Assembly: GCF_022230955.1 (NCBI RefSeq)
Contig: NZ_JAKKFI010000069.1
Location: forward strand, 1-64,000
Reading direction: 5' to 3'
Length of the DNA stretch: 64,000 nt
DNA from: Micromonospora cabrerizensis
GTDB taxonomy: Bacteria > Actinomycetota > Actinomycetes > Mycobacteriales > Micromonosporaceae
Positions within the stretch are counted from its first letter, which is position 1. Every line of letters begins with the position of its first letter. Below are positions 18,607 through 30,075 of the stretch, in pieces. Under the pieces are notes generated by a model. It saw nothing but the letters and a program-made list of their open reading frames with translations, was not told the origin of the DNA and searched no databases. The position numbers and the translations under genes were made by a program.

Positions 18607-19380
18607 GTGAACGGGCACAGCGGAGGCACCATTCCACGGCAGGGCGTCACCGAGCGCCAGCGAGGCGGCGACATGCCCGAGGTCAGTGACGGCGACGCTG
18701 CCGGCGTCGGCGGCCGACGGGTGACACCGCCCGCCCCGGCCCCGGTGCCGAAGGCCAAACCCGCCTCCCGGGTTCGCATGTCGGCGGCCCAACGCCGGGA
18801 GCAGTTGATCGCGACCGGCCGGCAGCTCTTCGCCGAGCGCGGTTTCGACGCCACCTCGATCGAGGAGGTGGCGGCCCGCGCCAAGGTCTCCAAGCCCGTG
18901 GTGTACGAGCACTTCGGTGGCAAGGAAGGGCTCTACGCGGTGGTCGTGGACCGGGAGGTCCGAGCCCTGCTGGACCGGATCACCACGGCGTTGACCGCCG
19001 GCCATCCGCGGGAGCTGCTGGAACAGGCGGCGCTCGCCCTGCTGACCTACATCGAGGAGGAGACCAGCGGTTTCCGGGTGCTGGTCCGCGAGTCGCCGCT
19101 GATGTCCGGCACGGCCAACTTCAGCAGCGTCATGAACGACGTGGCGCACCAGGTCGAGCACATCCTGGGCGCCGAGTACAAGAGCCGCGGGTACGACCCG
19201 AAGCTCGCCGAGCTGTACTCGCAGGCGCTGGTCGGCATGGTGGCGCTGACCGGGCGCTGGTGGCTGGAGGTCCGCAAGCCGCGCAAGGAGACGGTGGCGG
19301 CGCACCTGGTCAACCTGGCCTGGAACGGGTTGTCGCACCTGGAGGCGAAGCCGACGCTGATCACCGGCCGGCGCCGCTGA
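18607..19380 (+). CDS. TetR/AcrR family regulator
   Basis: A transcriptional repressor of up to 257 aa. The helix-turn-helix domain spans RREQLIATGRQLFAERGFDATSIEEVAARAKVSKPVVYEHFGGKEGLYAVV, at about residues 62-112 of the long form. The C-terminal ligand domain begins at VDREVRALLDRI. The first 57 residues are Pro/Gly-rich and not part of the fold; GTG 18607 (GAGG upstream) and ATG 18673 are both possible starts. It lies about 160 bases after the desaturase on the same strand, so control of membrane-lipid unsaturation is a reasonable guess. Confidence 0.88.
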   Translation: MNGHSGGTIPRQGVTERQRGGDMPEVSDGDAAGVGGRRVTPPAPAPVPKAKPASRVRMSAAQRREQLIATGRQLFAERGFDATSIEEVAARAKVSKPVVYEHFGGKEGLYAVVVDREVRALLDRITTALTAGHPRELLEQAALALLTYIEEETSGFRVLVRESPLMSGTANFSSVMNDVAHQVEHILGAEYKSRGYDPKLAELYSQALVGMVALTGRWWLEVRKPRKETVAAHLVNLAWNGLSHLEAKPTLITGRRR

Positions 19381-19413
19381 GCCCGATGAACGGCCGGCGC
19401 CGCTGAGCCCGAT
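19365..19413. repeat. 23-bp direct repeat across TetR stop codon
   Basis: CGGCCGGCGCCGCTGAGCCC plus GAT occurs at 19365-19387 and again at 19391-19413 (period 26). The first copy contains the stop codon of the TetR gene (19378-19380). The second copy reaches the stop of the convergent DUF4383 gene. Confidence 0.85.
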
Positions 19414-19889
19414 CAGCGGCGGTGCGCGTCGGCCACCGGGTGTTTACGGCGCTCCAACTCCTGCTCCGCGTGCTCCGGTGGGCCGACCTTGTCGTAGAGA
19501 CCGGTGCCGAGCAGGATCAGGCCGAACAACATCGACACCACCACTGTCGACATCGAGAAGTTGAGGAAGTTCGCCTCGGTCTGCAGCACGGACATCATCA
19601 GGATGCTGGTCACCAGGAACACCACACCGGCGATGAGGTTCATGTAGTGGCCGAGGTTGCTGCGCCGGGACGCCCCGATGATCAGGACGATTCCGAAGAT
19701 CACCGAGGCGAGTGAGAAGGCCAGGTTGGTCCGGAGCCCGAGGGCCCAGGTGCTGCTCCGGTCGAAGAGCGGGTCACCGATCGTCTCGGCGACGCCCCAG
19801 ACGCCGAAGACCAGGATGTAGACGCCGATCAGACCGGACAGGACCCGGTAGAGCGGCCGTGCCGGATGGTTCACCGGAAAGTGCGGCAT
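19413..19889 (-). CDS. DUF4383 membrane protein, paralogue 1
   Basis: A 158-aa four-helix membrane protein of the DUF4383 family. It opens MPHFPVNHPARPLYRVLSGLIGVYILVFGVWGV, with the conserved NHPARPxYR motif before helix 1. Helices 2-4 (LAFSLASVIFGIVLII, LIAGVVFLVTSILMM, VVVSMLFGLILLGTGLY) follow. The ATG at 19889 has AGGGGG upstream; the longer frame to 19961 is not needed. Its neighbour at 20098-20553 is a paralogue of about the same length. Function is unknown. Confidence 0.85.
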   Translation of the reverse strand: MPHFPVNHPARPLYRVLSGLIGVYILVFGVWGVAETIGDPLFDRSSTWALGLRTNLAFSLASVIFGIVLIIGASRRSNLGHYMNLIAGVVFLVTSILMMSVLQTEANFLNFSMSTVVVSMLFGLILLGTGLYDKVGPPEHAEQELERRKHPVADAHRR

Positions 19890-19999
19890 GCCGAGACCCC
19901 CTGAATCAACCGCTTCAGGAGGATTGTCACCCCAGGCAGAGCCAACTGTCCGAAGAACCACAAAGCCGGAAAGGGTCCGCCGCAGGCTGGACCAGGTCG

Positions 20000-20073
20000 G
20001 GTTTTCGCCGGAGCCCGAGCTGCGCAGGGATCAAGCCTGACCGCCCGGAGCAGCTCGGGCTCCGGCGAAAACC
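20000..20073. repeat. Long perfect inverted repeat between DUF4383 paralogues
   Basis: Arms 20000-20023 and 20050-20073 are perfectly complementary over 24 bases (GGTTTTCGCCGGAGCCCGAG and on to CTGC) with a 26-base loop. It begins 25 bases after the stop of the upstream paralogue and lies 111 bases before the start of the next. It may be a terminator or a mobile palindromic element. Confidence 0.8.
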
Positions 20074-20097
20074 ACCACCGCAACAACCAAGAAAAGC

Positions 20098-20553
20098 TCA
20101 GAGAATCAGACGAGCCTTGTGGAAGGCCTCCGCCTCCTCCTCGGACCCGACCTTGCCGTACATGCCGACCATCAGCAGCACCAGGGACGCCGACAGCACC
20201 ACGACCACGGTGGTGATGCTGAAGTTGAAGATGTTGGCGTCGGTCCGGATGAACGCGAGACCCGCCAGGCCGATCACCATCAGGGCGTACGCCAGCCACT
20301 GGTTGATCGCCACGTCGATGTTGCGACCGAGGGCCGTGCCGACCAGCACGACGATCCCGAGCAACACGCTGAGCAGCGAGAAGCCGAGGTTGGTGCCCTG
20401 ACCGAGGACCCGCGTGTCGTCCTGGGCGAGGATCTCGTTGCCGGTGCTCGCGATGATGCCGAGCACCCCGAAGACCACCAGGTACAGACCGGTCAGCCCG
20501 CCGATCGCCCGGTAGATCGGCCGCGCGGGGTGGTTGACGGGGGTGTGTGCCAT
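20098..20553 (-). CDS. DUF4383 membrane protein, paralogue 2
   Basis: A 151-aa membrane protein with the same plan as the gene at 19413. It has MAHTPVNHPARPIYRAIGGLTGLYLVVFGVLGI, three further helices, and the shared RTDANIFNFSITTVVVVL/QTEANFLNFSMSTVVVSM segment. The ATG at 20553 is preceded by GGAG. The two genes are evidently a tandem duplication now separated by a hairpin. Function is unknown. Confidence 0.85.
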   Translation of the reverse strand: MAHTPVNHPARPIYRAIGGLTGLYLVVFGVLGIIASTGNEILAQDDTRVLGQGTNLGFSLLSVLLGIVVLVGTALGRNIDVAINQWLAYALMVIGLAGLAFIRTDANIFNFSITTVVVVLSASLVLLMVGMYGKVGSEEEAEAFHKARLIL

Positions 20554-20654
20554 GTCTGTGTCTCCAACGCCGTGGGGTGAGGTGTCACCGACGATTGTCT
20601 CGCATGTGGCGGTGTGACGCCGCACACGGTCCTCGCCGGGCGTGCCTGGCCCGG

Positions 20655-22466
<1,812 letters not shown>

Positions 22467-22586
22467 GTTCCACCCTTCATGATCAAGGCGTCCGGGTGCC
22501 GGCGGGCACCTGGACGCCTGCCTCAAGGGTACGCGGACGCCCCGGACACCCGCGCCGCGCGCCCGCAGGCCGGGTGGGACGAGCCG

Positions 22587-23537
22587 TCAGCCGACGCGGG
22601 CGCCGGCGACCGGGCCGTGCGCGACCCGCGCCTCCCGGCACACACCGGCGGCGGTCAGCTCGGCGGCGATCCGCTCCGCGTCGGCCGCGTCGGTGGTGAG
22701 GAACACGCAGGTCGGGCCGGAGCCGGAGACGATACCGGTGAGTGCGCCGGCCGCCTCGCCGGCCTTGAGGGTGTCGGCCAGCGCCGGGCGCATGGCCAGC
22801 GCGGCGTCCTGAAGATCGTTGCCGAGCGTCCGGGCGAGCACCCGGGGATCGCGCTGACGCAGCGCGCCCAGCAACGCGTCGGTGGAGCCGAGCGGGTCGC
22901 TGGCGGCGCCGGAGTCGCGCAGCCGGTCCAACTCGCGGTACGCGGCCGGGGTGGAGAGGCCACCGTCGGCGATCGCCACCACCCAGTGCCAGGAGGTCGG
23001 GCGGGCCAGCACCGGGCTGATCGCCTCGCCCCGGCCGGTGCCCAGCGCGGTGCCACCGTAGATCAGGAACGGCACGTCGGAACCGAGGTCGGCGGCGATC
23101 CCGGCCAGCTCGTCGCGGGACAGCCCGGTGCCCCAGAGCGCGTCGCAGGCCACCAGCGCGGCGGCCGCGTCGGCGCTGCCGCCGGCCAGCCCACCGGCGA
23201 GCGGGATCTGCTTGCGCAGGTGCAGCCGGGCGTGCGGCAGCACCCCCGCGTACCCGGCGAGGGCGTGCGCCGCACGGATCACCAGGTTGGTGTCGTCCAG
23301 GGCCAGCTCACCGGTGCCCTCGCCCTCCATGGTCAGGGCGAGGGTGTCGCCCCGGCGGGCCGTCAGCTCGTCGTAGATCGAGATGGCGTGGTAGATCGTG
23401 TTCAACTCGTGGTAGCCGTCACGGCGCAGCGGGCCCACCCCGAGGTGCAGATTGACCTTCGCGGGCACCCGGACCTTCACCGGCCCGGTGGCCCCGCGCC
23501 GCTCGTCCTCGCCGTCCGGTCGCCAGGCCTCGGTCAC
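22587..23537 (-). CDS. ispE: 4-diphosphocytidyl-2-C-methyl-D-erythritol kinase
   Basis: A 316-aa GHMP kinase of the MEP isoprenoid pathway that phosphorylates CDP-methylerythritol. KVRVPAKVNLHLGVGPLRRDGYHEL (residues about 21-45) is the IspE signature. The ATP loop is PLAGGLAGGSADAAAAL and the C-terminal GHMP motif is SGSGPTCVFL. Its GTG overlaps the stop of a 26-codon ORF (GTGA). The order rsmA-ispE is common in actinobacteria. Confidence 0.95.
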   Translation of the reverse strand: MTEAWRPDGEDERRGATGPVKVRVPAKVNLHLGVGPLRRDGYHELNTIYHAISIYDELTARRGDTLALTMEGEGTGELALDDTNLVIRAAHALAGYAGVLPHARLHLRKQIPLAGGLAGGSADAAAALVACDALWGTGLSRDELAGIAADLGSDVPFLIYGGTALGTGRGEAISPVLARPTSWHWVVAIADGGLSTPAAYRELDRLRDSGAASDPLGSTDALLGALRQRDPRVLARTLGNDLQDAALAMRPALADTLKAGEAAGALTGIVSGSGPTCVFLTTDAADAERIAAELTAAGVCREARVAHGPVAGARVG

Positions 23538-23614
23538 GGGGTGTTGTCCCGCACGTGCAGGCGGATGTCGAACGGCTTGGCCACGATCTGCTCCTCGGCG
23601 TCCTGGGCGGGCAC
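23534..23614 (-). CDS. Possible 26-aa protein overlapping ispE start
   Basis: This short frame runs from GTG 23614 to a TGA that overlaps the ispE GTG (GTGA). The 26 residues (AEEQIVAKPFDIRLHVRDN in the middle) look protein-like, and every one of the sense codons ends in G or C, as in the surrounding true genes. It starts 10 bases after the rsmA stop, with a weak GTAGG upstream. It could be a leader peptide that couples ispE translation, or the remnant of a longer gene. No family is recognised. Confidence 0.5.
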   Translation of the reverse strand: MPAQDAEEQIVAKPFDIRLHVRDNTP

Positions 23615-23624
23615 GGGCGTCAGC

Positions 23625-24494
23625 CTACTTCGCGGCCGGCGTACCGACCGGAGCCGACGCGGCGATGGCGGCGAACTGCTCGACGGTCAGTGACTCCCCC
23701 CGGGCGCCGGGGTCGACGCCGGCTGCGGTGAGCGCGGCGGCGGCCCGGTCCGCGCTGCCGGCCCAACCGGCCAGCGCGGCGCGCAGCGTCTTGCGCCGCT
23801 GCGCGAACGCCGCGTCGACCACGGCGAAGACCCGTTCCCGGGGTACGTCGGTGCGGGGCGGTGCGTGACAGGCGAAGGCGACCAGACCGGAGTCGACGTT
23901 GGGCACCGGCCAGAACACGTTCGGCGGCACCTTGCCGGCGCCCCGGGCGTGGGCGTACCAGGCGAGCTTGACCGACGGAATGCCGTACACCTTGGAGCCG
24001 GGACCGGCGACCAGCCGGTCGGCGACCTCCTTCTGCACCATGACCAGGCCGTGCCGCAGGGTGGGCAGCACGGCGAGCAGGTGCAGCACCACGGGCACGG
24101 CCACGTTGTAGGGCAGGTTCGCGACCAGCGCGGTCGGCGGTGGGTCGGCCAGCTCGGCGGCGTCGATGCGCAGGGCGTCCGCGCGGTGCACGGTGAGCCG
24201 GTCGGCGTCCGCCCCGGCATGCCGCGCGGCGGTCTCCGGCAGGGCACCGGCGAGCACCGGGTCGATCTCCACGGCGTGTACGTGCCCGGCGACCGGCAGC
24301 AGCCCCAGGGTCAGTGAGCCGAGCCCGGGGCCGACCTCCAGGGCCACGTCGTCGGGGGTCAGCCCGGCGGCGGTGACGATCCGGCGCACGGTGTTCGGGT
24401 CGTGCACGAAGTTCTGGCCCAGCTTCTTGGTGGGCGCGACGCCCAGCCGGGCGGCGAGTTCCCGGATCTCCGCCGGGCCGAGGAGACCGGTCAT
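23625..24494 (-). CDS. rsmA: 16S rRNA dimethyladenosine transferase
   Basis: A 289-aa SAM-dependent methyltransferase (KsgA) that dimethylates the two adjacent adenines near the 3' end of 16S rRNA in ribosome maturation. [18 protein letters not shown] (about residues 22-39), the SAM loop [17 protein letters not shown] and the catalytic [12 protein letters not shown] (motif IV NLPY) are present. ATG 24494 ([18 protein letters not shown]) gives normal length; the frame upstream to 24605 is spurious. It lies 46 bases downstream of tatD; the rpf gene often found there in actinobacteria is absent. Confidence 0.95.
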   Translation of the reverse strand: MTGLLGPAEIRELAARLGVAPTKKLGQNFVHDPNTVRRIVTAAGLTPDDVALEVGPGLGSLTLGLLPVAGHVHAVEIDPVLAGALPETAARHAGADADRLTVHRADALRIDAAELADPPPTALVANLPYNVAVPVVLHLLAVLPTLRHGLVMVQKEVADRLVAGPGSKVYGIPSVKLAWYAHARGAGKVPPNVFWPVPNVDSGLVAFACHAPPRTDVPRERVFAVVDAAFAQRRKTLRAALAGWAGSADRAAAALTAAGVDPGARGESLTVEQFAAIAASAPVGTPAAK

Positions 24495-24540
24495 GCCTGG
24501 CAGCGTAGCGGCGACGTCGGGGACGACCGCCGGCCCGGGC

Positions 24541-25428
24541 TCACCACGGCCCGAAGGCACTGTCGCCGGTGGCGGAGATGGCCGCGCACAGCTCGTCCAG
24601 GTCACTGCCGGTGGTCGCGGCGAGCGCGCGGACGGTCAGCGGGATCAGGTACGACGCGTTCGGGCGGCCGCGGTACGGCGTCGGCGTGAGGTACGGGGCG
24701 TCGGTCTCCACCAGGATCTGGTCGACCGGGGTGAGCGCGGCGGCCTCGCGCAGCGCGGTGGCGCTGCCGAAGGTGACCGTGCCGGCGAAGCTGAGCAGGT
24801 AGCCCCGGCGGACGCACTCGCGGGCGAAGTCGGCGTCACCGGAGAAGCAGTGCAGCACCACCCGGTCGGGAGCGCCCTCGTCGTCGAGGATCCGCAGCAC
24901 GTCCGCGTGCGCGTCCCGGTCGTGGATGACCAACGCCTTGCCGTACCGCTTGGCGATGGCGATGTGCGCCCGGAAGCTCTGCTCCTGCGCGGCCCGCCCC
25001 TCGTCGCCGGTCCGGAAGAAGTCCATCCCGGTCTCGCCGATCCCCCGGACCCGGTCGCGGGCGGCCAGCGACTCGATCTGCCGCAGCGCCTCGTCGAGGT
25101 CGGTGAGGCGGGGCGCCTCGTTGGGGTGCAGCGCGACGGTGGCCAGCACCGCGGGATACCGCTCGGCGGTGTCCGCGCCCCACTGTGAGGAGGCGACGTC
25201 CACGCCCACCTGGACCAGCCGGTCCACGCCGACCTTGGTGGCCAGCGCGATCGCCGTACCGACCGGGTCGTCGGCTGGCCCGCCGCCGGGCACACCGGCC
25301 TCGCTGACGGTGATGTCCAGGTGGGTGTGGCTGTCCAGCACCGGCCGGGGCAGCGGCTCGGGGGCGGGCGGAAACTCTCCGGCCCGCCGGCGGGCACGCT
25401 CTCGGCGGGATTCAGTGGGCTCGCTCAT
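24541..25428 (-). CDS. tatD: TatD family metal-dependent hydrolase
   Basis: A 295-aa TIM-barrel metallohydrolase, in the family of TatD/YcfH DNases. The metal ligands are DSHTHLD near residue 31, [20 protein letters not shown] and [20 protein letters not shown] 25428 ([17 protein letters not shown]) is chosen; the frame upstream overlaps a repetitive intergenic element. It precedes rsmA. Proposed roles are DNA repair or quality control. Confidence 0.93.
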   Translation of the reverse strand: MSEPTESRRERARRRAGEFPPAPEPLPRPVLDSHTHLDITVSEAGVPGGGPADDPVGTAIALATKVGVDRLVQVGVDVASSQWGADTAERYPAVLATVALHPNEAPRLTDLDEALRQIESLAARDRVRGIGETGMDFFRTGDEGRAAQEQSFRAHIAIAKRYGKALVIHDRDAHADVLRILDDEGAPDRVVLHCFSGDADFARECVRRGYLLSFAGTVTFGSATALREAAALTPVDQILVETDAPYLTPTPYRGRPNASYLIPLTVRALAATTGSDLDELCAAISATGDSAFGPW

Positions 25429-25515
25429 CAGCGACAGCATCACACACCGGGCCCGGCCATCTGCCCGCCACCCGACGTTCACCTCGACTACGCCGCGCGA
25501 CTCTACCGTCGCGGC

Positions 25516-25600
25516 GTGAGCGAGCGCAGCGAGCGAACCATGGGGCACAGCAGCGTGGCGCCTCGCGCCGCTGCCGAGCGAAGCGAGGCGGCGGCGTGAG
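25516..25600. repeat. GCGAGCG-rich element upstream of tatD and the 415-aa gene
   Basis: Between the divergent genes, GAGCGAGCGCAGCGAGCGAA (25518-25537) and then GCCGAGCGAAGCGAGGCGGC form a chain of GAGCG/GCGAGC units that runs up to the GTG at 25596. Elements of this look recur between genes in many actinomycetes, and a shorter GAGCGAGCGAATC occurs before cysD (about 11660-11675). Coding character is absent. Confidence 0.4.
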
Positions 25601-26843
25601 CGTCACACCCCACGCGAGCGGCGCGGCCGGAGAACGTACCGGGCTGCGCGTGGCGTTCGGCGGCGGCGTGTACCCGGCCGAGGAGATCGCCCGGGGCGCC
25701 GCGTACGAGCTGTTCAGCGCCGAGGAGGTGGCCGGCTTCGAGCGGGCGTCCCGACCGGGCAGCGCCCTGCCGTGGCGCCGGTTCGTGCACGTCACCGAGG
25801 CCAGCGCGGTGCACGGGGCGACCGAGCCGGCCGAGGAGCCGGAGACGCCGCTGATGATGCCGGCGCACCGGGAACGCGGCTGGACGCACGTGCACCAGCT
25901 CAGTCAGCAGCCGTCCGCGGCGGGCGACCCCGTCCTGGCCGCGGTGCGTGCCTCGGCGGTGGTGCGGCGGGGCACCCGGATGGTGAAGGTGCTCTCGCCC
26001 CGGCAGCTCGCCGGGTACGTGCGGGGCTGGCTGCCGCACGGCTTCTGCTACCGCGAGCACGACGTGGCGCACCTGCGTACGCCGACGGCCACCACGGTGC
26101 TCCGCACCGACGGTGACGTCGGGCGGGACGGCTCGGACGTCGCGTACGCGCTGCGGTGGCGGGCCGCCGACCCGGGCGACTACGACGTGCCGGTGGGCGA
26201 GACGCACCGGGGCCTGACCGCGCTGGCCTCCCGGGACCGGCTGGGCCCACCGGTGCTGGGTACCGGCTTCGTGCCGAGCAACGGCCAGCTCATTCCCGAG
26301 TTCGTCACCCGGGACTTCGCCGACCTGCCGATGCCGGCGAACGCCACCCTGCTGGCCTATCCCGCCGAGAGGGTGGAGGTCGTGCTCTACACCTACCAGG
26401 CCGAGCAGCGCGGATGGCTGCGGATGGTGGGCCCGCAGTGGCGGCACCTGCTGGCCGCGGTGCCGGGCCTCTCCCCCGACCAGGAGTACGTGCCGACCGG
26501 GGACGCTCCACGCTCCACGCAGTTGGTGGGCCTCTACGGCGACACCGAGTACGAGGCGGTGGCCGACCTGCCCGGCGGGTTCCGGGTGCTGGCGATGACC
26601 CGGGCGGCCCGTTATCCGGTGGACGCGGTGGCCCGCCGGCTCCGGTTCGCCCAGTGGCGGGGCGTGCCGTGCCTGGTGCTGCGGGAGGAGGCCGGCTGGT
26701 TGCGGCTGCGGCTGCGCTTCCCGGACCCGGACGCCGTGGTCGCCACCGGCGCGCAGTGTCACGACCGCGGCATCTACGAGACCTGGGCGCCGGGCGCCGA
26801 GGTGAGCGACGACCAGGTGATGGACACCCGGTACGCGATGTGA
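25596..26843 (+). CDS. Conserved hypothetical protein, 415 aa
   Basis: I do not recognise this protein. It has no signal peptide or membrane helix and reads as a large soluble protein. Notable stretches are RVAFGGGVYPAEEIARGAAYELF, PWRRFVHVTEASAVHGA, a middle acidic/aromatic region, RAARYPVDAVARRLRFAQWRG and a C-terminal RGIYETWAPGAEVSDDQVMDT. Codon usage matches its neighbours. It is inserted, divergently, between metG and tatD, which are usually adjacent. No enzymatic motif can be assigned. Confidence 0.75.
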   Translation: MSVTPHASGAAGERTGLRVAFGGGVYPAEEIARGAAYELFSAEEVAGFERASRPGSALPWRRFVHVTEASAVHGATEPAEEPETPLMMPAHRERGWTHVHQLSQQPSAAGDPVLAAVRASAVVRRGTRMVKVLSPRQLAGYVRGWLPHGFCYREHDVAHLRTPTATTVLRTDGDVGRDGSDVAYALRWRAADPGDYDVPVGETHRGLTALASRDRLGPPVLGTGFVPSNGQLIPEFVTRDFADLPMPANATLLAYPAERVEVVLYTYQAEQRGWLRMVGPQWRHLLAAVPGLSPDQEYVPTGDAPRSTQLVGLYGDTEYEAVADLPGGFRVLAMTRAARYPVDAVARRLRFAQWRGVPCLVLREEAGWLRLRLRFPDPDAVVATGAQCHDRGIYETWAPGAEVSDDQVMDTRYAM

Positions 26844-26846
26844 CGC

Positions 26847-26878
26847 CCCCCGGCGGCCGGTTGCCCTGCCGCCGGGGG
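26847..26878. terminator. Bidirectional hairpin between 415-aa gene and metG
   Basis: Arms 26847-26857 (CCCCCGGCGGC) and 26868-26878 pair perfectly around a 10-base loop. It sits between two convergent stop codons (26843 and 26889), the expected place for a shared terminator. Confidence 0.6.
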
Positions 26879-26888
26879 TGTCGCGCGT

Positions 26889-28721
26889 TCAGTCGGCCAG
26901 TCGGGCCAGCTCCTCGTCGACGATCGACGGGTCGAGCTTGCGGAACACCGGCTTCGGCGTCGCCAGTGGCCGGCCCGCCTCGATCGACACCGACTCCCAG
27001 CGCGCGCCGACGGTGTAGTCCCCGGTGAGCACCGGGTACGACGGGCCGCCGTCCAGGTCGTCGACCTGCTCGATGACGGGCATCGGCGCGTGCACACCGG
27101 TGCCGCCGAGCAGCTCGTGCACCTGCTGTGCGGAGTGCGGGAGGAACGGGGTGAGCAGCGTGTTCGCGTCGCTGATCACCTGGAGGGCGACGTGCAGGAT
27201 GGTGCCCATACGGGGCTTGTCCGCCTCGCCCTTGAGCTTCCACGGGGCCTGCTCGGAGAGGTACCTGTTGGCCTCGGCGACCACCCGCATGGCCTCGCCG
27301 ATCGCCTGCTTCTGGCGGTGCCGACCGATCAGGTCGCCCACGGTGGTGAAGCCGGTCCGGGAGGTCGCCAGCAGGGCTTCGTCGGCTTCGGTGAGCCCGG
27401 CCGGGTCGACCGGTGGGATCGCCCCGAAGTTCTTCGCCGCCATCGAGACGCACCGGTTGACCAGGTTGCCCCAGCCGGCGACCAGCTCGTCGTTGTTGCG
27501 GCGGAGGAACTCGGCCCAGGTGAAGTCGGTGTCGTTGCTCTCCGGGCCGGCGGCGGCGATGAAGTACCGCAGCGCGTCGGCGTCGTAGCGCTCCAGGAAG
27601 TCGCGAACGTAGATGACCACCTTGCGGGACGAGGAGAACTTGCGTCCTTCCATGGTCAGGTATTCGCTCGACACCACCTCGGTGGGCAGGTTGAGCCGAC
27701 CCAGCTCGCCCGGCGCACCGTCGCGGGAGCCCTCGCCGGAGTATCCGGAGAGCAGCGCCGGCCAGATGACCGAGTGGAAGACGATGTTGTCCTTGCCCAT
27801 GAAGTAGTAGGACCGGGCGTCTCCGCCGACTCCGTCGGCCGACGGGACGCTGCCCTCGCCGTCCTTGGAGTTCCAGTACACCCGCCACGCCTCCGGGTCG
27901 CCGGAGCGGCGGGCCCACTCGATCGACGCGGACAGGTAGCCGATCACCGCGTCGAACCAGACGTAGATCCGCTTGTCCGGCCGGTCCCGCCAGCCGTCCA
28001 GCGGGATCGGCACGCCCCACTCCAGGTCGCGGGTGATCGCCCGGGGCTGGAGGTCGTCGAGCAGGTTGCGGGAGAACCGCAGCACGTTGGGCCGCCACCC
28101 CTCCCGGGTGTCCAACCACTGCCGCAGCACCTCGGCCAGCGCGGGCAGGTCCAGGAAGAAGTGCTCGGTCTCGACGAACTTCGGGGTCTCCCCGTTGATC
28201 CGTGACTTCGGGTCGATCAGGTCGATCGGGTCGAGCTGGTTGCCGCAGTTGTCGCACTGGTCGCCCCGGGCGCTGTCGTACCCGCAGATCGGGCAGGTGC
28301 CCTCGATGTAGCGGTCGGGCAGGGTGCGGCCGGTGGACGGGGAGATGGCGCCCATGGTGGTCTTCGGCACGATGTAGCCGTTGCGGTACATCCCCTCGAA
28401 CAACTCCTGCACCACCGCGTAGTGGTTGCGGGTGGTGGTGCGGGTGAACAGGTCGTAGGAGAGGCCAAGGCCGTGCAGGTCCTCGACGATCACCCTGTTG
28501 TACCGGTCGGCCAGCTCGCGCGGGGTCACCCCGTCGGCGTCGGCCTGCACCTGGATCGGGGTGCCGTGCTCGTCGGTGCCGGAGACCATGAGCACGTCGT
28601 GGCCGGCCATCCGCATGTACCGGGCGAAGACGTCGGAGGGAACGCCGAAACCGGAGACGTGGCCGATGTGGCGGGGGCCGTTGGCGTACGGCCAGGCCAC
28701 TGCCGCGAGAACGTGACTCAT
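26889..28721 (-). CDS. metG: Methionyl-tRNA synthetase
   Basis: A 610-aa class I synthetase. The HIGH motif is HIGH at about residues 18-21 ([11 protein letters not shown]), and the KMSKS equivalent is KFSSS ([12 protein letters not shown]). The connective domain carries a zinc-binding CPIC/CDNC pair of knuckles. ATG 28721 ([18 protein letters not shown]) is the natural start; the 116 codons upstream are shadow sequence. It is convergent with the 415-aa gene and divergent from the next gene. Confidence 0.97.
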   Translation of the reverse strand: MSHVLAAVAWPYANGPRHIGHVSGFGVPSDVFARYMRMAGHDVLMVSGTDEHGTPIQVQADADGVTPRELADRYNRVIVEDLHGLGLSYDLFTRTTTRNHYAVVQELFEGMYRNGYIVPKTTMGAISPSTGRTLPDRYIEGTCPICGYDSARGDQCDNCGNQLDPIDLIDPKSRINGETPKFVETEHFFLDLPALAEVLRQWLDTREGWRPNVLRFSRNLLDDLQPRAITRDLEWGVPIPLDGWRDRPDKRIYVWFDAVIGYLSASIEWARRSGDPEAWRVYWNSKDGEGSVPSADGVGGDARSYYFMGKDNIVFHSVIWPALLSGYSGEGSRDGAPGELGRLNLPTEVVSSEYLTMEGRKFSSSRKVVIYVRDFLERYDADALRYFIAAAGPESNDTDFTWAEFLRRNNDELVAGWGNLVNRCVSMAAKNFGAIPPVDPAGLTEADEALLATSRTGFTTVGDLIGRHRQKQAIGEAMRVVAEANRYLSEQAPWKLKGEADKPRMGTILHVALQVISDANTLLTPFLPHSAQQVHELLGGTGVHAPMPVIEQVDDLDGGPSYPVLTGDYTVGARWESVSIEAGRPLATPKPVFRKLDPSIVDEELARLAD

Positions 28722-28870
28722 GAGCAGCAAGCCTAGTGACCCGTCCGGGGCGTCCGCGAACCAATGGGGGGTGCCGGGCCGGCGGACCGGGCCGACCACG
28801 TCCACCATTGGTCCGATTTGTCGCCGACACGCGGTCGAGCTGCCCGTTCCGCCTCCCGGACCGGTGTGCA

Positions 28871-30034
28871 ATGAACCTCGTGACTGGCAGACGAACGGAA
28901 CGGGAGCACGAGGACCGTCACACCGGCCCGGCGGTCGGCGACGACCCCGGCCCCGAGCCGGCCTCGCCCCGGAGTGCCGGGGTGGCGCCCCAGCCCCGGG
29001 TGGTGCCCGGCGGCGACCCGGGTTCCACGTCGCGACCCGGCCCCAGCCCTCGACCGAGCCCCGTCCCACGGCCCGGGGAGCAGCAGGCCACGCCGTCGGG
29101 ACAGGCGGTCACGTCGAGCCGGGAGGAGGCTGGGCAACGTGCCGCCACCCCGGTCCGGCCCACGCCGGCCGCGCCGACACCCACCCCGGCCCGGCCAACC
29201 CCGGCGGCACCCGTACCGAGCCCGGCCCGCCCCGGCGCGCCAGGCTCACCGGTCGGCTCGGCACCCGCCGCCACGGAGGCCGTCGAGCTGGAGGCCGTCG
29301 AGCTGGAACCCACCACCGGCGCGCCGGTGGACGCGGTGCCGCGTCGGGTGCCCGTCCGCCAGCAGGGCCGCCTGCAACGGGAGGGCCGGCCCGACGGTGA
29401 CACGCCGAGCGACGACGGCGTCTTCTGGGCGCCGATCGAGGAGGTGCACTGGGACGGCACCCCGGTGCGGGAGGACCATGGGCCGTCGGGGGACCGCGGC
29501 TCCCGGCCGGTGCGCCGCCGGGCACCGAGCCGTACGACCCCACCGCCCGACCCGCTGCCCGGGCTCGCCGCGCTGGTGACGCTGAGTCTGGTGGCGGCCT
29601 TCTTCGCCTGGGTCAGCGCCGGCCCGTTCTGGCTCGCCGTCGGGCACGCCCGGGTGGGCACGGTGGTGCTCGACGGCTGCACCGGTGGCGGGCTCACCCA
29701 ACGCTGTCGGGGCACGTTCACGGCCGAGGACGGGCGGTTCGTCGCGCACGGTGTGCGGGTCAGCGGCGTACCCGCCGGGGAGAACGCGAGCGGTACGCCG
29801 GTGCCGGCGCGGATGACCGGCCCGGACGCCGGCACCGCGTACGCGGACAGCGGCGTGGGCCGACACCTGCGCTGGCTGCCCGGCCTGCTGGTGGTGCTGG
29901 CCTGCACGGCCGGCATCGTCCGGTGGACCGGGTCGGCGCGGCTGCCCGGCCGTCGGCACCGCCGCTGGGCGGTGACCGCCGCCATCGCCGGCCCGGTGCT
30001 GATCACCGTCGGCTTCCTGGCCTCCGCCTGGTGA
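28871..30034 (+). CDS. Membrane protein with long disordered N-terminus
   Basis: A 387-aa protein. Residues 1-230 are Pro/Ala/Thr-rich and predicted disordered, with [12 protein letters not shown] as a short internal repeat. Three hydrophobic helices follow: [33 protein letters not shown] and [20 protein letters not shown]. The loop after helix 1 has two Cys ([12 protein letters not shown]) that may form a disulfide outside the cell. The start could be ATG 28871 or a nearby GTG. Family and function are unknown. Confidence 0.65.
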   Translation: MNLVTGRRTEREHEDRHTGPAVGDDPGPEPASPRSAGVAPQPRVVPGGDPGSTSRPGPSPRPSPVPRPGEQQATPSGQAVTSSREEAGQRAATPVRPTPAAPTPTPARPTPAAPVPSPARPGAPGSPVGSAPAATEAVELEAVELEPTTGAPVDAVPRRVPVRQQGRLQREGRPDGDTPSDDGVFWAPIEEVHWDGTPVREDHGPSGDRGSRPVRRRAPSRTTPPPDPLPGLAALVTLSLVAAFFAWVSAGPFWLAVGHARVGTVVLDGCTGGGLTQRCRGTFTAEDGRFVAHGVRVSGVPAGENASGTPVPARMTGPDAGTAYADSGVGRHLRWLPGLLVVLACTAGIVRWTGSARLPGRRHRRWAVTAAIAGPVLITVGFLASAW

Positions 30035-30075
30035 GCACAACGCCCGGCGAACCCCGCCGCGGCCGGGAGCGTGGG

